Shown here: in pieces, positions 26,900 to 38,521 of the stretch
Position numbering within the stretch: the stretch's first letter is position 1
Layout: every line of letters starts with the position of its first letter
DNA from: Antennarius striatus
Lineage: Eukaryota > Chordata > Actinopteri > Lophiiformes > Antennariidae
Direction: 5' to 3'
Assembly: GCF_040054535.1 (NCBI RefSeq)
Contig: NC_090792.1
Location: 8,703,991-8,767,990, forward strand
DNA: 64,000 nt
Translations under genes and position numbers: made by a program
Notes under the pieces: model-generated
The model's database searches: none
The model's input: the letters and a program-made list of their open reading frames with translations, nothing else
Told to the model about the DNA's origin: nothing

Positions 26900-29804
26900 T
26901 CACCACAGTTTAACATCAGCCAGCTCCAGGTCACCCATGATCTCCAGCTGGTCAATGCTGGTCAGGTCCTGCACCCGATGTCTGAACTCAAACAAGTGTG
27001 AGCCGTTCACCGCCAGCTTGAACTGATGGGGCTGACAGAGGATCAGGATCTGGTAAAAGAAAACACACACTGGTCAGCATTTAATCCAGCTTCAGAATAA
27101 AAGCATGCTTTAGGCGGCTCCTACCTCAAAGTACCCCCCTGATGAGAAGGGGAAGAAGGGCAGCTCCTGCTCCTCCTGACCCCAGGACTCACTCAGGTAC
27201 GAGTTCCTGATGAACACACCGGACTTCATGCGGGGGTTCAGATGCAGAGCGATGTTCTCCGTCCTGCTGTTGCGGAGGTTTACTGTAAAACTGGAGGAAA
27301 CGGGAGTTTAAAATGACTTTTAGAGCAGATTGCTTTTATTTGTCACATCAGTGTCACAAGTTGTGAAGTTACCTGTGAGGATACATGCTGACCTGCCCTT
27401 TGATTGTGATGTGTTGGCCTGGAGATAGTCCTTTGAGTATACTGCCTTTGTAAGGCAGCCTCTGGAATGAGAATAGAGCTCCTTCAACATTTTATACCAT
27501 TTATGTCCATTGGTTAATCCAAATAGCTCTTTAATCTTTTTGGGGGGCGTCAATAGTTTTAGCTGTCCTTCCAACTAGTGATAATAACAGTCATAAAGTT
27601 AACTTCTGGGATCTATGCATTTAATTTGTGAAGTGCTGTTTTTTAGAATTCTGCACCACTCCCAAAATATACCATGAAAAATCAATTTTTTATTTTTTTT
27701 AACTTGGACAAAGACGTCAAACACTACAAAAAGCAAAAAGCACAGATAACGGCAAATTATTCCCACAATCATGATTTTATGGGGGAGCAGAGCTGAAGCT
27801 ATTGGCTGTCTTTTAAAGGTCTGAGTCTGCAGCACACCAACAAAGGAGTCATTTAGGAAATGTGATCTACTTTTAACAACATCACAAGATGCTGAGCACA
27901 TTTTGACGGAAAGGCTTTTACTGGGGGGGGGGGGTCTGGTTGTAGATGAAACAGAAGAGAAAACTCACCAAGTCACCTGATTCTGAATATATTGCCTGAA
28001 GGATAAAAAGAAAACAGCTTCAGAAGTGATCAAATACATCAATAAAGCAAATATGTTTCACCAGCTCATGAGGACAAAGTGAAGAAAACAAGGGGATGGG
28101 GATGTACTCACTGAGTTTGGGATGTAGCCAATGGCGTAAACCCTGACTTCACCACATATAGAAAACGTGTCGACCCTGTTCAGTGGGATTTTGTGCTTGT
28201 ACTCCAGCAAGTGAGCTCCGTTCACCGCCACCTAAGGGGGACGACGAGTATAGTACACCTCAGTTAGTTGATACTGTCGTTTTTACGTACTGCACAGACT
28301 TGATGGGGGCCAACTGGCCTTGAACGCGTCGTCGTGCACCAGGATGATGGTCTCGAAGGGGGCTCCACGTTTGTAGGGCAGCTGGTGCAGCGTCTCCTCT
28401 TTGCCCCAGCTCTCCTGCAGCAGGGAGTTACACACCACCCGCGGCGAGCCTTTGAAGCGGGCGCTGAAGTGCAGGGCGACGTCAGAGCGCGGCTTCGTGC
28501 TGCAGCCGCTCGACAGGTCCATCTGAAACCTGTGCAGGAGGGGGAGGGGAAGGGGGCACACACCAAGGATGAGTGAATCCCCTTCTCATCATGAGGATCC
28601 CGTCCCAGTGGCAACAGCAGCGACCAGGACGAGGACAGGAAGCACGAATGAATGAGCTGTAAAGGTGAGTCGGCTCCAGGTCAGACGTTTGTGTCAAATA
28701 TCGAGGCTCTGTGTTCTGGAGAAGGAGCGTCACTCTCGCCACCAGATATGTAGTGGATGAGCCTTTACACCACACAATGTGTTCAATTCCAGTTTTAATA
28801 ATAGGTCATTTTTGTTTTAGTCCTAAAAACATACATTCATTCAAGAGGATGTTTAAATGTTTCAAATTAAACCAGCTCATTTAAGTCAGTAAAAGCTCCT
28901 GGTTTCTTGTTTTGGTGTAAAGATAAAAAGAAGAATACTTTACTTTCCCTGTAGGGAAATAGTTTTTCCTCACTCTCGTTACGTCCCACTTCAAAGCGGT
29001 GATATATTGTAATATTCAGCGTTTCTGTGTTCGTTCGTTAGTCCACCAAATATCTTCGCAACCGTTGCGGATAGAAAGATGAAACAAAAAACGCATTACT
29101 CGCGCAGCAAAGGGGATGGAATTGAGATGATGACCTCGACCTTGAGAAAACTAGCTCAAGGTCAAATTTCAACTTTTGTACACTCAGGAACTGACGAGGG
29201 AGAAGGCCAGTGTGAGTAAGGCCATAGATCAAAGCTACTGCGTTGATCTATTGACAGTAGATCAGAGCACTAGCTTTGAACTTTGACCTATGCAGGTAGG
29301 TCAGTGTAAAATTTTGAATTCAGGGGGTGTCGCGGGATGTTGCGGTGGTGGAACGTTTAGGACCTGCTGATGTAAAAACGCGCGTCTGGGGGCTGTTCAC
29401 GCATCTCTGAACGCATCTGCTCAGACTTGTGCGTGAAGGCGCCTCCTCATCCATGCGCTCCCCCGGTGGCGTCTCACCCGTCAGCCTCTGGGGGCACAGT
29501 GCCCTGGATGATGATGATCTCCCCGGGGTGCAGGCCTCCCGGGATGGGCCCCGTGTAGGGGACCGCCTGGGTGGGGGGAGAGGTGCGGTTAGACCAGCAG
29601 ACGGGACGGAGCTAAAGTCAACCATCACAGACTCATGCGCGATAAGACGCGGACGCTGAGCACGCAGGCCGTTTATAGCGCTGTATTACACGCTACATAA
29701 GGTTCTATTGATCCCTGATAGATGACTGCTGATCACAGGATCGATACTAATAATGATCTTCTTACCGGATTCAGGACGGAGTGTTTGGCGTTAGCCACAG
29801 ACAT
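26900..29804 (-). CDS. lgals8: Tandem-repeat galectin, galectin-8 type
   Basis: Beta-galactoside-binding lectin with two carbohydrate-recognition domains (CRDs). Galectin-8 is a secreted and cytosolic lectin that also marks damaged endosomes for autophagy. Coding exons on the minus strand: 29804-29766, 29566-29478, 28529-28319, 28231-28112, 27995-27969, 27461-27373, 27290-27125 and 27049-26900. All phases agree, giving 296 residues. Start [16 protein letters not shown]1 carries LHFSARF, VVCNSLL and ESWGKEE; the usual Asn of HxNxR is Ser here. A short linker follows, including a 27-nt exon (AIYSESGDL). CRD2 carries LHLNPRM, FIRNSY and ESWGQEE and ends ADVKLW. The C-terminus resembles human galectin-8, but the linker is shorter. 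Another tandem-repeat galectin (galectin-4/9 type) is less likely. The intron at 28232-28318 appears to use a GC donor. Confidence 0.87.
28232..28318 (-). other. lgals8: GC-AG intron in the galectin gene
   Basis: On the minus strand the exon ends TTC AAG at 28319 and is followed by GCCAGT. The next exon starts GTG GCG GTG AAC after a CTTAG acceptor. Joining at the GC gives the conserved galectin strand HDDAFKVAVNG in frame. The nearest GT donor downstream (in TACGTAAA) would insert about 14 extra residues into that strand. The intron is 87 bp. GC donors are the commonest non-GT class in vertebrates, though the usual +3 A is a C here. Confidence 0.75.
28932..29477 (-). other. lgals8 intron, right-hand part; possible degenerate repeat
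   Basis: Part of the intron between exons 29566-29478 and 28529-28319. The segment about 29030-29320 contains repeated and inverted words (AGATCAAAGC, CTTTGAACTTTGACCT, TTGATCTATTGACAG) and looks like old dispersed repeat DNA, but no family was recognised. Confidence 0.4.
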
Positions 29805-29945
29805 GGCTGGTTGACGCAGTCCCCCCAGCCTGCAGCGGAGCCAGAGGCCTTAGCGCTAGCAGCTCCGCAGTGCTACGCGGCGGTGGGCATCTTCTCTGCC
29901 CAAGCGCAGCGCGCATGCGCAAAATCGCGTCACGTGATCGTGGAC
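29805..29945 (-). promoter_or_regulatory. lgals8: GC-rich promoter of lgals8 with NRF1 and E-box motifs
   Basis: Immediately upstream of the start codon the DNA is CpG-rich. It contains GCGCATGCGC at 29911-29920, a consensus NRF1 palindrome, and GTCACGTGAT at 29929-29938, an E-box that differs by one base from the CLEAR element GTCACGTGAC bound by TFEB/TFE3. No TATA box is evident, as usual for CpG promoters. The function is inferred from motif and position. Confidence 0.55.
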
Positions 29946-32487
29946 GTTCAATCGAATAACAACCCGAGTTTTTTTTTTTTTAATCGGTGTTGATATAGAT
30001 GTTTTTGTCGGTTAAAGTGGGTGCGACGGAGGATAGTGTTTTTAAAAAATTATTTCCTGGTTTTATTTTGAACAATCCGTGTCACCTTCGTCACGTGACA
30101 CGTCTGGAGTCGCCGTCCAGTGGGTTAGAGGAGGACTCTGTCGCCCTCTGTCGGTCAGAAGTGGATAAACGTCACAGTGTGGGACACCCGACTCCATCTT
30201 CACAGGGTTTAAATATTGAATCTCTCCGGTACCAACTCCACACAGAAAACCAGCGGGAGGATGTTCTTAAAAACTTAAAATCATTGAGACGCAATTCATT
30301 AAAGAAGAAAAAACACTTTCACTTTCACAGGGTAGGGCGCTATCCAGTTTCGGGACTTTGAAACCACACAGAACAGTGACGGTGGTGTCCTACAAGTATA
30401 TCATCTGTGTCCAACTGTCAGCTGTCAGGTTGACAGCAGATGTCTGGATTACAAGAGCTGCTGCTTTCTCCTTCGTTGCCTTGTACTCGTCCTCCGCCAT
30501 ATTCCCCAAGGTCTTCCTATTGTGTGAGGTTCAAAAGGTTGATAAAGGCCTAAGGGTGGCATTAAATTAAATACAGCTCATCAGGTAAACATGCATTGAT
30601 CCATTGATCAATCGTACCTTGAAGCCTTTACTTGTACAATGGAGACTGGTTACACATCCATTATAATTATGTCCACCAATAGCATCAGTAGCATCAAGCT
30701 TTTGCTTTGTTGACTCTGCAAAAAGCTTATCCTGGAGCTTATCCCAGCTGACTAAGGGTGTGAGGTGGGGGAAACTCGGGGTGTTTATATGAGCTAAATA
30801 AACAAGTCATAAAAATAATGTATTGTCCTCCATAAGTTAGAAGCTTAAATGTGCTGCCCCCCCCCTTTCTCTTAAATAAATGATATCTGCATGCATTCCC
30901 ATAATAACAATAAATCACATATTTGCACTTTATTACCTTTGATCGAACCAGACGTAAATCCTGCTTCTTCTTCTTTTATCTTCTTTTAGTTACAGTTATC
31001 ACCAGAGTGGAGATGCAGGTAGTCTTTTGGCAGACATATATTTTGCATCTATTTAACCAATGTTATTCTGCTTTTTACATGCTAATTACTCAAAACATGT
31101 GTGATGGTGATGTTTGGGTACACTATCATACCTGACATCATCACTAAAAAATACTGATGACATTTTGTTAAAAATAGATTTGTGACTGATCATTCTGATG
31201 TGGAAGACATTTACTGCAGCTCCATGGATCAGAACGTCACTGAATGAGGGAGGAACGACAGGGAATTATGTTTTCTATAGTACTTTAATCTTAATTTCAC
31301 TCTTAAACAATTTAATTGCATATCAGTGCATGGTGCTGATTTAGCCCAGAATTACCCAGACTACACATGCAGGTACAACTTCCATAGTGAAGAGCAACAG
31401 AACCAGTAACAACACACATCAAGGACAAAATAACTAAAACAACAAACCAGCCAGGGAGACACCAACCAGATTGGTAACTTCAGGTACAAGAAGCAAACAT
31501 GACTTTTGAACACAGCGGAAATAAATAAATGTTTGACGTATCAAATTTAGTCTTTGTCAAAATAAATAAAAAAAGAAGCAAAAATGATCATTTTCACAAT
31601 ACTCTTCTATACTTGAGATATATCTGGAAACTTGACCCAACGACCTTCTGTACAAACATATTAAACCTTGTACCAATAGCATGCAAGACTGAGACAAATA
31701 CTGACAGTAGTGAGAAAAAGGCACTGTCTTTAGACAGATGTGGGTACATTATAGAACACAGTATGTACTGGATGTGTTTCAGGGCTGTGATCATTAGTTG
31801 TGTGTGGTTCAGGGGGGCTGTCATGACGATAGGAGCTTTGCTTTAACTGGTGCTCACGCTCCTTCTCTGCTTCATACTGGTAACGGAGATGTGTTCTGTC
31901 ACAAATGTAATGTAGTTATTAGACATCAGCCACTGCAGATAACATGAACATGTCTTCATCGATACTGAGTTCTAGATGGGAGATGAAGAAAAACTACTTT
32001 AATGGAAATTGTTACTGGCTGAGAGGTGAAGAGAAAGGTTAATGGTTAACATGAACACATTTAGAGTTAGCAGGATGTTAACAATCCCTCTGACTAATGT
32101 TTGTCCTGTCTAGTTAATAATAACATATCATGACTATTAATAAAACACTCATAAAAAAGATTTTGGTTTAGATGCTCCACATGGTCATAAGTTACAATCA
32201 GTGAAAGACATTTTTCATGATATTGCAAAAAGAAATTTCTTTTTATAACTTATAACTAACTGAAAAGCTTCACTGTGATTTATTTATGAATAATAAATAC
32301 TTAATTACAATTCTGTCTGAGTAAGAGGTTTCTGGTTTTTTAGATAAAAACACACTGAATTTGTGATGTGAATAAAATAACTCTGAACTGAAAGGTCATC
32401 GACCATTATGGCATAAATAATCTAATTGATGTTACGACATAGTCTTACTTTATAATCATATACATGATTAGTACTGCATACTCTGCT
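29946..32487. other. Intergenic between lgals8 and nt5c1a
   Basis: About 2.5 kb of mostly AT-rich sequence with short uninformative open frames on both strands. No RNA gene or conserved domain was recognised. Confidence 0.7.
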
Positions 32488-32493
32488 TTTATT
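32488..32493 (-). terminator. nt5c1a: Poly(A) signal candidate for nt5c1a
   Basis: The minus strand reads AATAAA about 80 bp beyond the stop codon; a second candidate lies at 32281-32286. Confidence 0.4.
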
Positions 32494-32573
32494 ACATTGT
32501 CAATATCAATTTAAAACTTTTCTTCTGATTTTCACATTTTCCCTTCAGTCCTGTTTGCAGAGTGACATCCAGG

Positions 32574-35500
32574 CTACTCGTGTGCCGGAGACGTGTCCTT
32601 GTCCATAACTCCCTTTTTGGTAACTCTCTGACTTATCCCGTAGGGCACATGACACGCTACCGTCCCTAATTCTGCCGCCCCTTCCACATGAAACATCTGG
32701 TCATCAAAGAAAATGTGTGGCCTTATCTTCTCAAGCACAGGACCCTTCGGAGCCCCTGCTAGAAACAGGGCCTCATCGATCTCCAGCCCCCACGAGCGTA
32801 GAGTCTTCAAGGCTCTGATTCCAGAACTGGCTGCGCTGCGAGCCGTCACCAAGAAGGTCCGGATGGGGCAGTCCATGCGGTGGCCTTTCTCATAAAACTT
32901 CTTCTGGAGCTTACCCAAAGCCTCCAGGAAGCCTTTCAACGGTCCCTGTGGAAAAAACGGAGTCGTTTCTACATTCACATGTAGCTCATAACACTTTAAA
33001 ATTCATGTCATTGTTGGATCTTTTCTTCTTTTTTTCATTACAAATTTGCTTTATGTTTGCTCTGTATGCATTGTCCATCAGCTGCTTAAAGCCAATTACT
33101 TTTTTTTAAAGCTTAACATTAACCATCATATGATCCATCACTGTGCACATCCTGGATTCTACCTGTTCCTGTGTCCTGATCTCATAAATGACTTTTTTAC
33201 CAAAAGTACCAGAAATGATGACATAGAATTTAAAAAATATATAACCATAGCTATTCCTTGAGTAAATGTGAATTGAATAAATATTTGATAGCAGTGTGAT
33301 ACTGATAGATGTGTAAACTGTACATGGTCCAGAGGCTTGTTCTCGTGTGTCTTCTCGTGTTCAAAAAACTTTTGTAGTCCGTGTGCCTTGAAAATGCGCT
33401 CCGACTCATCCGAGAACAGGACCGCATCACCATCGAAGGCCACTCGCAGCTGAATCTCCGACACCTCCGCCATCTTCTCTTGGGTGAACATTGTGGCTGC
33501 AGCGATACCTGAATGCATTGTGGGAATCAGACATTCATCAGTACATCTTAATGCATGCAGAGGGAGCGTTTCATCTTCTCAGTAAGAGGTGTCTCTGCAC
33601 TGACCTTCCTCCAGAGCTTCTCGCACCTTGACTGGATCAGCAGACAGGTAAAGGTTAGCGTGGTAGGCCTTCAAGTAGCCAATGGGACTGTTTCCCCCGG
33701 TCATACATATGCGCTCAATGGCCAGCTCTGGAAAGAGGAGTCAATAGTTCAGTACAAGACTGAAAACATGCACAGGTCAGCTGAACACAATGCTGTAAAC
33801 CAGTGTCACAGAAGATCAGCATCAATATTGTGCTTTTCAGGAAGATGTTTCAGTGGTAGTGCCACAAGTTTGAGTTTTAAATGGTCATCCTTTCTGTGAT
33901 GTCATCAGTGGATTTGTTGACTGCGTGGTCGTCCAGTCCACAGTGTTTTTCTAATTACCTACCTACCTACCATCCATCCATCCATCCATCCATCATGTTT
34001 ATATCTAACATGTTTCCATCCCTCACAGGAGCCTCACAGTGAGTCAGGGAGTGTTTACTAGTTGTTGTCGCTGGTTTAGGTAACCTGATGTCAAAGCTTG
34101 AGCTCAGTTCTCACAGCCATCATCTAATTTGTGACACAATGGTTCATAACACAACCATCTATCAGTAAGTTAAATTAATGCCTGAAAAAGTATGAAGGAT
34201 GTGAATCCTGGATTGAATTCGGTGTGATGTCAGTGCTGATGTTTGAATCCAGAGAATAGAGTCAGAATTTAAACTGACTATAAGCACAAAAAAACAACAA
34301 CAACAAATCTGACCCTCATCCCCTCCCATAAGAAACACATTTAATATGAATAGATCGGGATTTTGCTTTAAGTGTCCTAATTCGTCCTTGTTGGTAAACA
34401 CATTATTAAAAGATACCTTCAATGACTAAGCTAATCATTTGTGTTTGTTTGTTTGTTTGTTTGTTTGTTTGTTTGTTTGTTCTAAACTGTTCTACATGTT
34501 GTAATTATATACATCCCCTGTTTTAAGTTCATTTGTTGCACATTTACATATTTAATTTTCTGTCTTCTTCTTCTCCACACTGCCCTGCAGAACATGCAGG
34601 GACGACGATCTCCGGGTATCGATGGTCTGACGGTTGAATTCTATACAGCCTTCTGGGACATTCTAGCACGTGATATGCTAGAAGTGTTTACCGATAGTCT
34701 GGCCTCAGGCTCTTTGCCACTGTCCTGCTGGAGGGCGGTTGTTGCCCTCCTGCCTAAAAAAGGCAATCTGCAGGACATCAAGAACTGGTGCCCTGTGTCA
34801 CTGCTCTGCACCGATTACAAGATTCTGTCCAAGGCTTTGGCTACCAGGCTGAGGGAAGCTATGGAGCAGGTCATCCACCAGGATCAAACCTACTGTGTGC
34901 CCGGCAGGTCCATGGCGGACAATGTCTTCCTAATTTGAGATGTTTTGGAGGTTTCCAGATCATTGGGTATAAACGCTGGTCTCGTTTCATTAGATCAGGA
35001 AAAGGCATTTGACCGTGTTGAGCACAGCTTCCTCTGGACAACTATGGAGAAGTTTGGGTTCAGCACCGAGTTTATTGCCAAGATCCAGGTGTTGTACAGT
35101 GACGTTGAGAGTACTCTGAAGTTTAACGGCAGTTTGTGTGCCCCCTTCAGGGTGCAGCAGGGCATCCGACAGGGCTGTGCTCTGTCTGGGATGCTCTATG
35201 CACTCTCTCTCGAACCCCTCCTCTATAGAATCCGCAAAAGCATCGATGGTTTGATTTTACCTGGTGTTAGAGAGAGCGTTATTTTATCTGCTTATGCTGA
35301 TGATGTTGTTGTTCTTATCGAAAACCAAAGGGATGTTGATGTTCTGGTGGGTTTGACAAACTCATTCAATGTTTTAACTGCTGCAAAACTAAACTGGACC
35401 AAAAGTGAAGCCTTTGCTGTTGGTGAGTGGAATGGCAACCTCCCGGTTCTTCCTCAAAACTTGTGTTGGAAGACTGATGGTCTCAAATATCTCAGTATGT

Positions 35501-38062
35501 ACCTTGGAAATGAGACAACGACCAGGAAGAACTGGGAGGGCGTCATTGAAAAAACAGAAGGGAAACTTAAGAAATGGAAATGGTTGCTCCTCTGGATTGT
35601 CGTACAGAGGTCGAGTTTTAGTGATAAACAATCTGGTAGCCTCACAGCTGTGGCACCGCTTGACCTGTATGGACCCTCCATCAGGGTTTGTAGCCCAAAT
35701 CCAGACCAAACTTGTTAACTTTTTCTGGGATGGGCTGCATTGGGTGCCTCAAGGAGTGTTGTTTTTATCAAGAGAGGAGGGGGGACAGGGCCTCATCCAC
35801 CTGGCTAGCAGAACAGCCACGTTCAGATTACAGTTCATCCAGCGGTTTCTGACCAGACCAGCGGTTCTGACGTGGAGAGAGGTGGCCAGCTTCATGTTCA
35901 AACGTGTGAGTAACTTGGACCTGGATGCTGCACTGTTTTTAATGGACTCCAAGTTTCTAAAGTTAAACGGTTTGCCTCCGTTTTATCATGGTGTTTTTAA
36001 GTCATGGGCCCTATTTAAAAGCAGCCCAGGAAAAAGCTCTGACTCTTTGTTCTAAACGTGATTTTAAAAATGAAATCAAATCATCTTCTTCGTCAATTTG
36101 TTTTCATTAGATGGTGCTGAGCTCCAGACTGACATGTCTCCCAGTAGACTAACCTCCAGCAGGTGTGTTTCCTGCCTCCACCCAGAGTAAACACTAGCAG
36201 CTGTTGGTGGGTTGGTTGGATTGTTGGAGGGATTACACAAAACCTACAGGATGGATTTCCACCAGACTTTTTGGGTGGGTTAATCCCATCAGTCCTAACT
36301 TTCCTTCATGTTTGGGGATCATTCAACATTTCACCTAATTGTGCTACGACTGTGTGAAAACATCTGTGCGTAGGATCGCTGCTGCTTTTCTTGTCCTACA
36401 AGGAACAAATGCACTGACCAAAGGAATTTTAGGCCACATTAAAATTTTACCTTGCTTTAAAGTACAGGCTAAATCATAAATGTTGGTTGTTTGTTTCTGT
36501 GTCAGGAACTCACGATGATGATTGATGGTGTTGATGAGTCTTAATCCGACATACGCCTTGTTGTTGGTCATGAGCACGACATCAAACAGCTCCTCGCTAT
36601 CGGGGTAAAGCTCTCTGAGTCGAGCGTTCACGGCCTCCAAAGCCTTGGAACACATGAACAAGAGACAATCGCTGCAGTGATGATGGATGTGGGTGAGCGG
36701 GTGGGGATCAATGCTGATTACTCATCCACCTCCTCCACAGACACCAACGAACACCAAACACTGATAACCATGCTTTCACCCTGCAGTGGGGGGTTGACAG
36801 TTCTTTCTCAGCATCTTCCTCTTGGTCGTGTCTGACCTTGACGAAGGAGAAGGCCGGTCCAGGGCTGAAGGGCTGCTGTTCGTGCTCCTCCTGGTACTTG
36901 ATGTACTCCTCCACACCGCGCTGCTTGTAGATCTGCTGCTCCTTCTCCATGTTGAAGAGGACACGCGACGACACGGCGATGGTGATGGCGTTGTGCATCT
37001 GGGGCTAGGTGGGTGGGGGTGGGGGTGGGGGGTGACAGTTTGAACATGTTTGATTTTGTTCCTCATTGAGAATTCTCCTTTATTTAAAGAAAAAATCCAC
37101 AAATTTACCGACTGATTCCCAGGAGAAAAGAATAAGTTAATAAGAGTTTAGTCGCAGATGTCTGACATGTAGCAGCAGGTAAAAGGAGCTGATCCCCTGA
37201 TGGCTGGAGTCGGATCATTCAGCTCACTGACTCCTACAGACTGAACTGTCTGTCCCCTTGTGGTTTCCATGCTGTTTGTTGTGGCTGTTGTGTTTGGTTT
37301 GTCTTTACCTTTAGCTTAATTCTAACAATGTCAGTGGATCAGGTTTCAACTCCTGTGTGTGTTTGTCCAGCCATCACCCCTGAGTTCATGTTGTATTCTA
37401 TCCACATATACAACACAGATTGCTTGTGCCAGAGCAGGAAGTTGCTTCTGCGTCTTTTTTCCATATGTTGGTTCAACGTCTGCACATCGGCAACCAATGA
37501 GCAGCAGATACCGAAACCACACAGCTGATCTGAGACAAAAGTCCGCTGGGATTTGCTCAGTTTCCCATGGAAAATAATGTCTAGTTCAGCCTGTATATCC
37601 TGTTCAACTCAACTGCTATTATTTTCAGCAGAGCATCCACCTTATCTAGTAAACTTCTATGAACCCTCTTGGTTCCACTGCACTAGTGTGAGAAGTCAGT
37701 GCTTTCATTTTCTGTCATTGATCACATATTCATTATATTTTGTCATCTTTAACCCCTGGGGAAATAATAAACCTATATGGGCTTTAAATATTTGAAGCGA
37801 TAAGCTGCAGGCCTCAAGATAAGATGTGAGCATCTCTGCTCAGATATAGAAACTGACAGGAAGTGGATACTGCAAGAAGTCGGCCGTAGGGGTACTCACT
37901 GGGTTAGGTTTCTGCATGGATGCTCTTGGCTTCAGGACTCCCCCGGTGTCTTCCAGTTGAGCCTGATCACTGCAGAGTCTGGCTGTCGTTCAGACTCATC
38001 CTCCCCGGAGTTTCCCGTAAAATGCTCACCGACTGACATTCGCGGAGGATGTCGCTCAACAT
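32574..38062 (-). CDS. nt5c1a: Cytosolic 5'-nucleotidase IA
   Basis: Hydrolyses AMP to adenosine and phosphate in the cytosol; a HAD-fold enzyme. Firm exons (minus): 36998-36837, 36643-36514, 33727-33605, 33508-33324 and 32945-32574 (stop TAG). Phases agree, giving 323 residues from [12 protein letters not shown]. Landmarks: [49 protein letters not shown], catalytic [16 protein letters not shown] (DxD nucleophile), TARSAASSG, and FFDDQMFH (Mg-binding Asp pair). [11 protein letters not shown] and SPGPAF favour NT5C1A over NT5C1B, as does the mycl-mfsd2a neighbourhood. Two less certain 5' exons fit in phase: 37962-37900 and 38062-38030 ([11 protein letters not shown]). They need a 67-nt intron, so the true start is open. 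At 36998 a TAG three codons earlier offers an alternative acceptor. A dead LINE lies antisense in the 2.8-kb intron 33728-36513. Confidence 0.88.
33957..33994. repeat. (CCTA)n then (CCAT)n tetranucleotide repeat
   Basis: ACCT units pass directly into CATC units, in the nt5c1a intron. Confidence 0.9.
34441..34481. repeat. (GTTT)n microsatellite
   Basis: About ten TTTG/GTTT units in the nt5c1a intron, about 110 bp before the LINE fragment. Confidence 0.95.
34590..36055 (+). mobile_element. L1/Tx1-like LINE reverse transcriptase fragment, degenerate
   Basis: The plus strand encodes reverse transcriptase blocks in order: [19 protein letters not shown], then [56 protein letters not shown], and the catalytic [11 protein letters not shown]-terminal region with [13 protein letters not shown] and [18 protein letters not shown] resembles fish Tx1-clade L1 elements. 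It is not functional: there is an in-frame TGA at 34936-34938 and a frameshift near 35590, after which reading continues in another frame to 36055. The endonuclease and 5' part are missing. It lies antisense to nt5c1a inside an intron. Confidence 0.9.
37008..37032 (+). other. G-quadruplex-type G-run at an nt5c1a acceptor
   Basis: Four G-runs (GGG to GGGGGG) separated by single T bases on the plus strand. This is the non-coding strand complement of the C-rich polypyrimidine tract just before nt5c1a exon 36998-36837. Confidence 0.7.
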
Positions 38063-38346
38063 GATGCTCTAAAAAGGATGAGAAGGAGTGTCACGCTGCA
38101 GAGTAAAAGTGTAATGGAGAGAAAAAAGCTGATAGCATTTCCTCTTACCTGTGGCTTCACATGTGTGACATCCCACATCCAGCTCCACTGTTCCACAGCT
38201 CTCTCTGATTCCTGCTGGCAGCAGTGAAGCAGATGATTTTGTGCCTGTGAAGACTGGTTGATGCCTTTCAGATCAAAGTGCCGTGATACACACTGCAAAA
38301 CCAGTTTAGGTGCACTGTATCCCACGTCATCTAAACAACCAATCAT
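37967..38346 (-). CDS. Candidate two-exon small ORF / alternative 5' exons of nt5c1a
   Basis: Not recognised. On the minus strand an open frame runs from ATG 38346 to 38149 (MIGCLDDVGYSAPKLVLQ at its start), ending CCACAG at a consensus GTAAGAG donor. After an 80-bp intron with acceptor CTTTTTAG, the frame continues at 38068 ([13 protein letters not shown]) and stops at TGA 37969-37967: 99 residues, phase 0 at the junction. If the GTGAGC donor at 38029 is used instead, the same frame joins the nt5c1a 5' exon at 37962 and would give nt5c1a an N-terminal extension. Trp/Cys/His-rich composition with no known domain. Either reading is inference from splice signals and open frame only. Confidence 0.35.
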
Positions 38347-38508
38347 ACGCCAGTATTTCTCTTTGTTTCTCGGCAGTGTGGGAAATGGAGTCCTCCCTGA
38401 GTTCTTCTTTCACAAACCCCTGCATCTGACGATTATTTCCTCTTGCCTCCTCCCATGTACCGCCCTGCGGGATTTTTCTATAGATTGAATTACAAAGCAG
38501 CAGCCTCA

Positions 38509-38521
38509 GTTGCCAGGCAAC
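38509..38521. promoter_or_regulatory. Perfect RFX X-box between two divergent candidate ORFs
   Basis: GTTGCCAGGCAAC: two perfect inverted half-sites with a 1-nt spacer. RFX sites of this form typically sit within a few hundred bases upstream of ciliary genes. It is 163 bp from the minus-strand ORF start (38346) and 257 bp from the plus-strand ORF start (38778). Confidence 0.55.
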
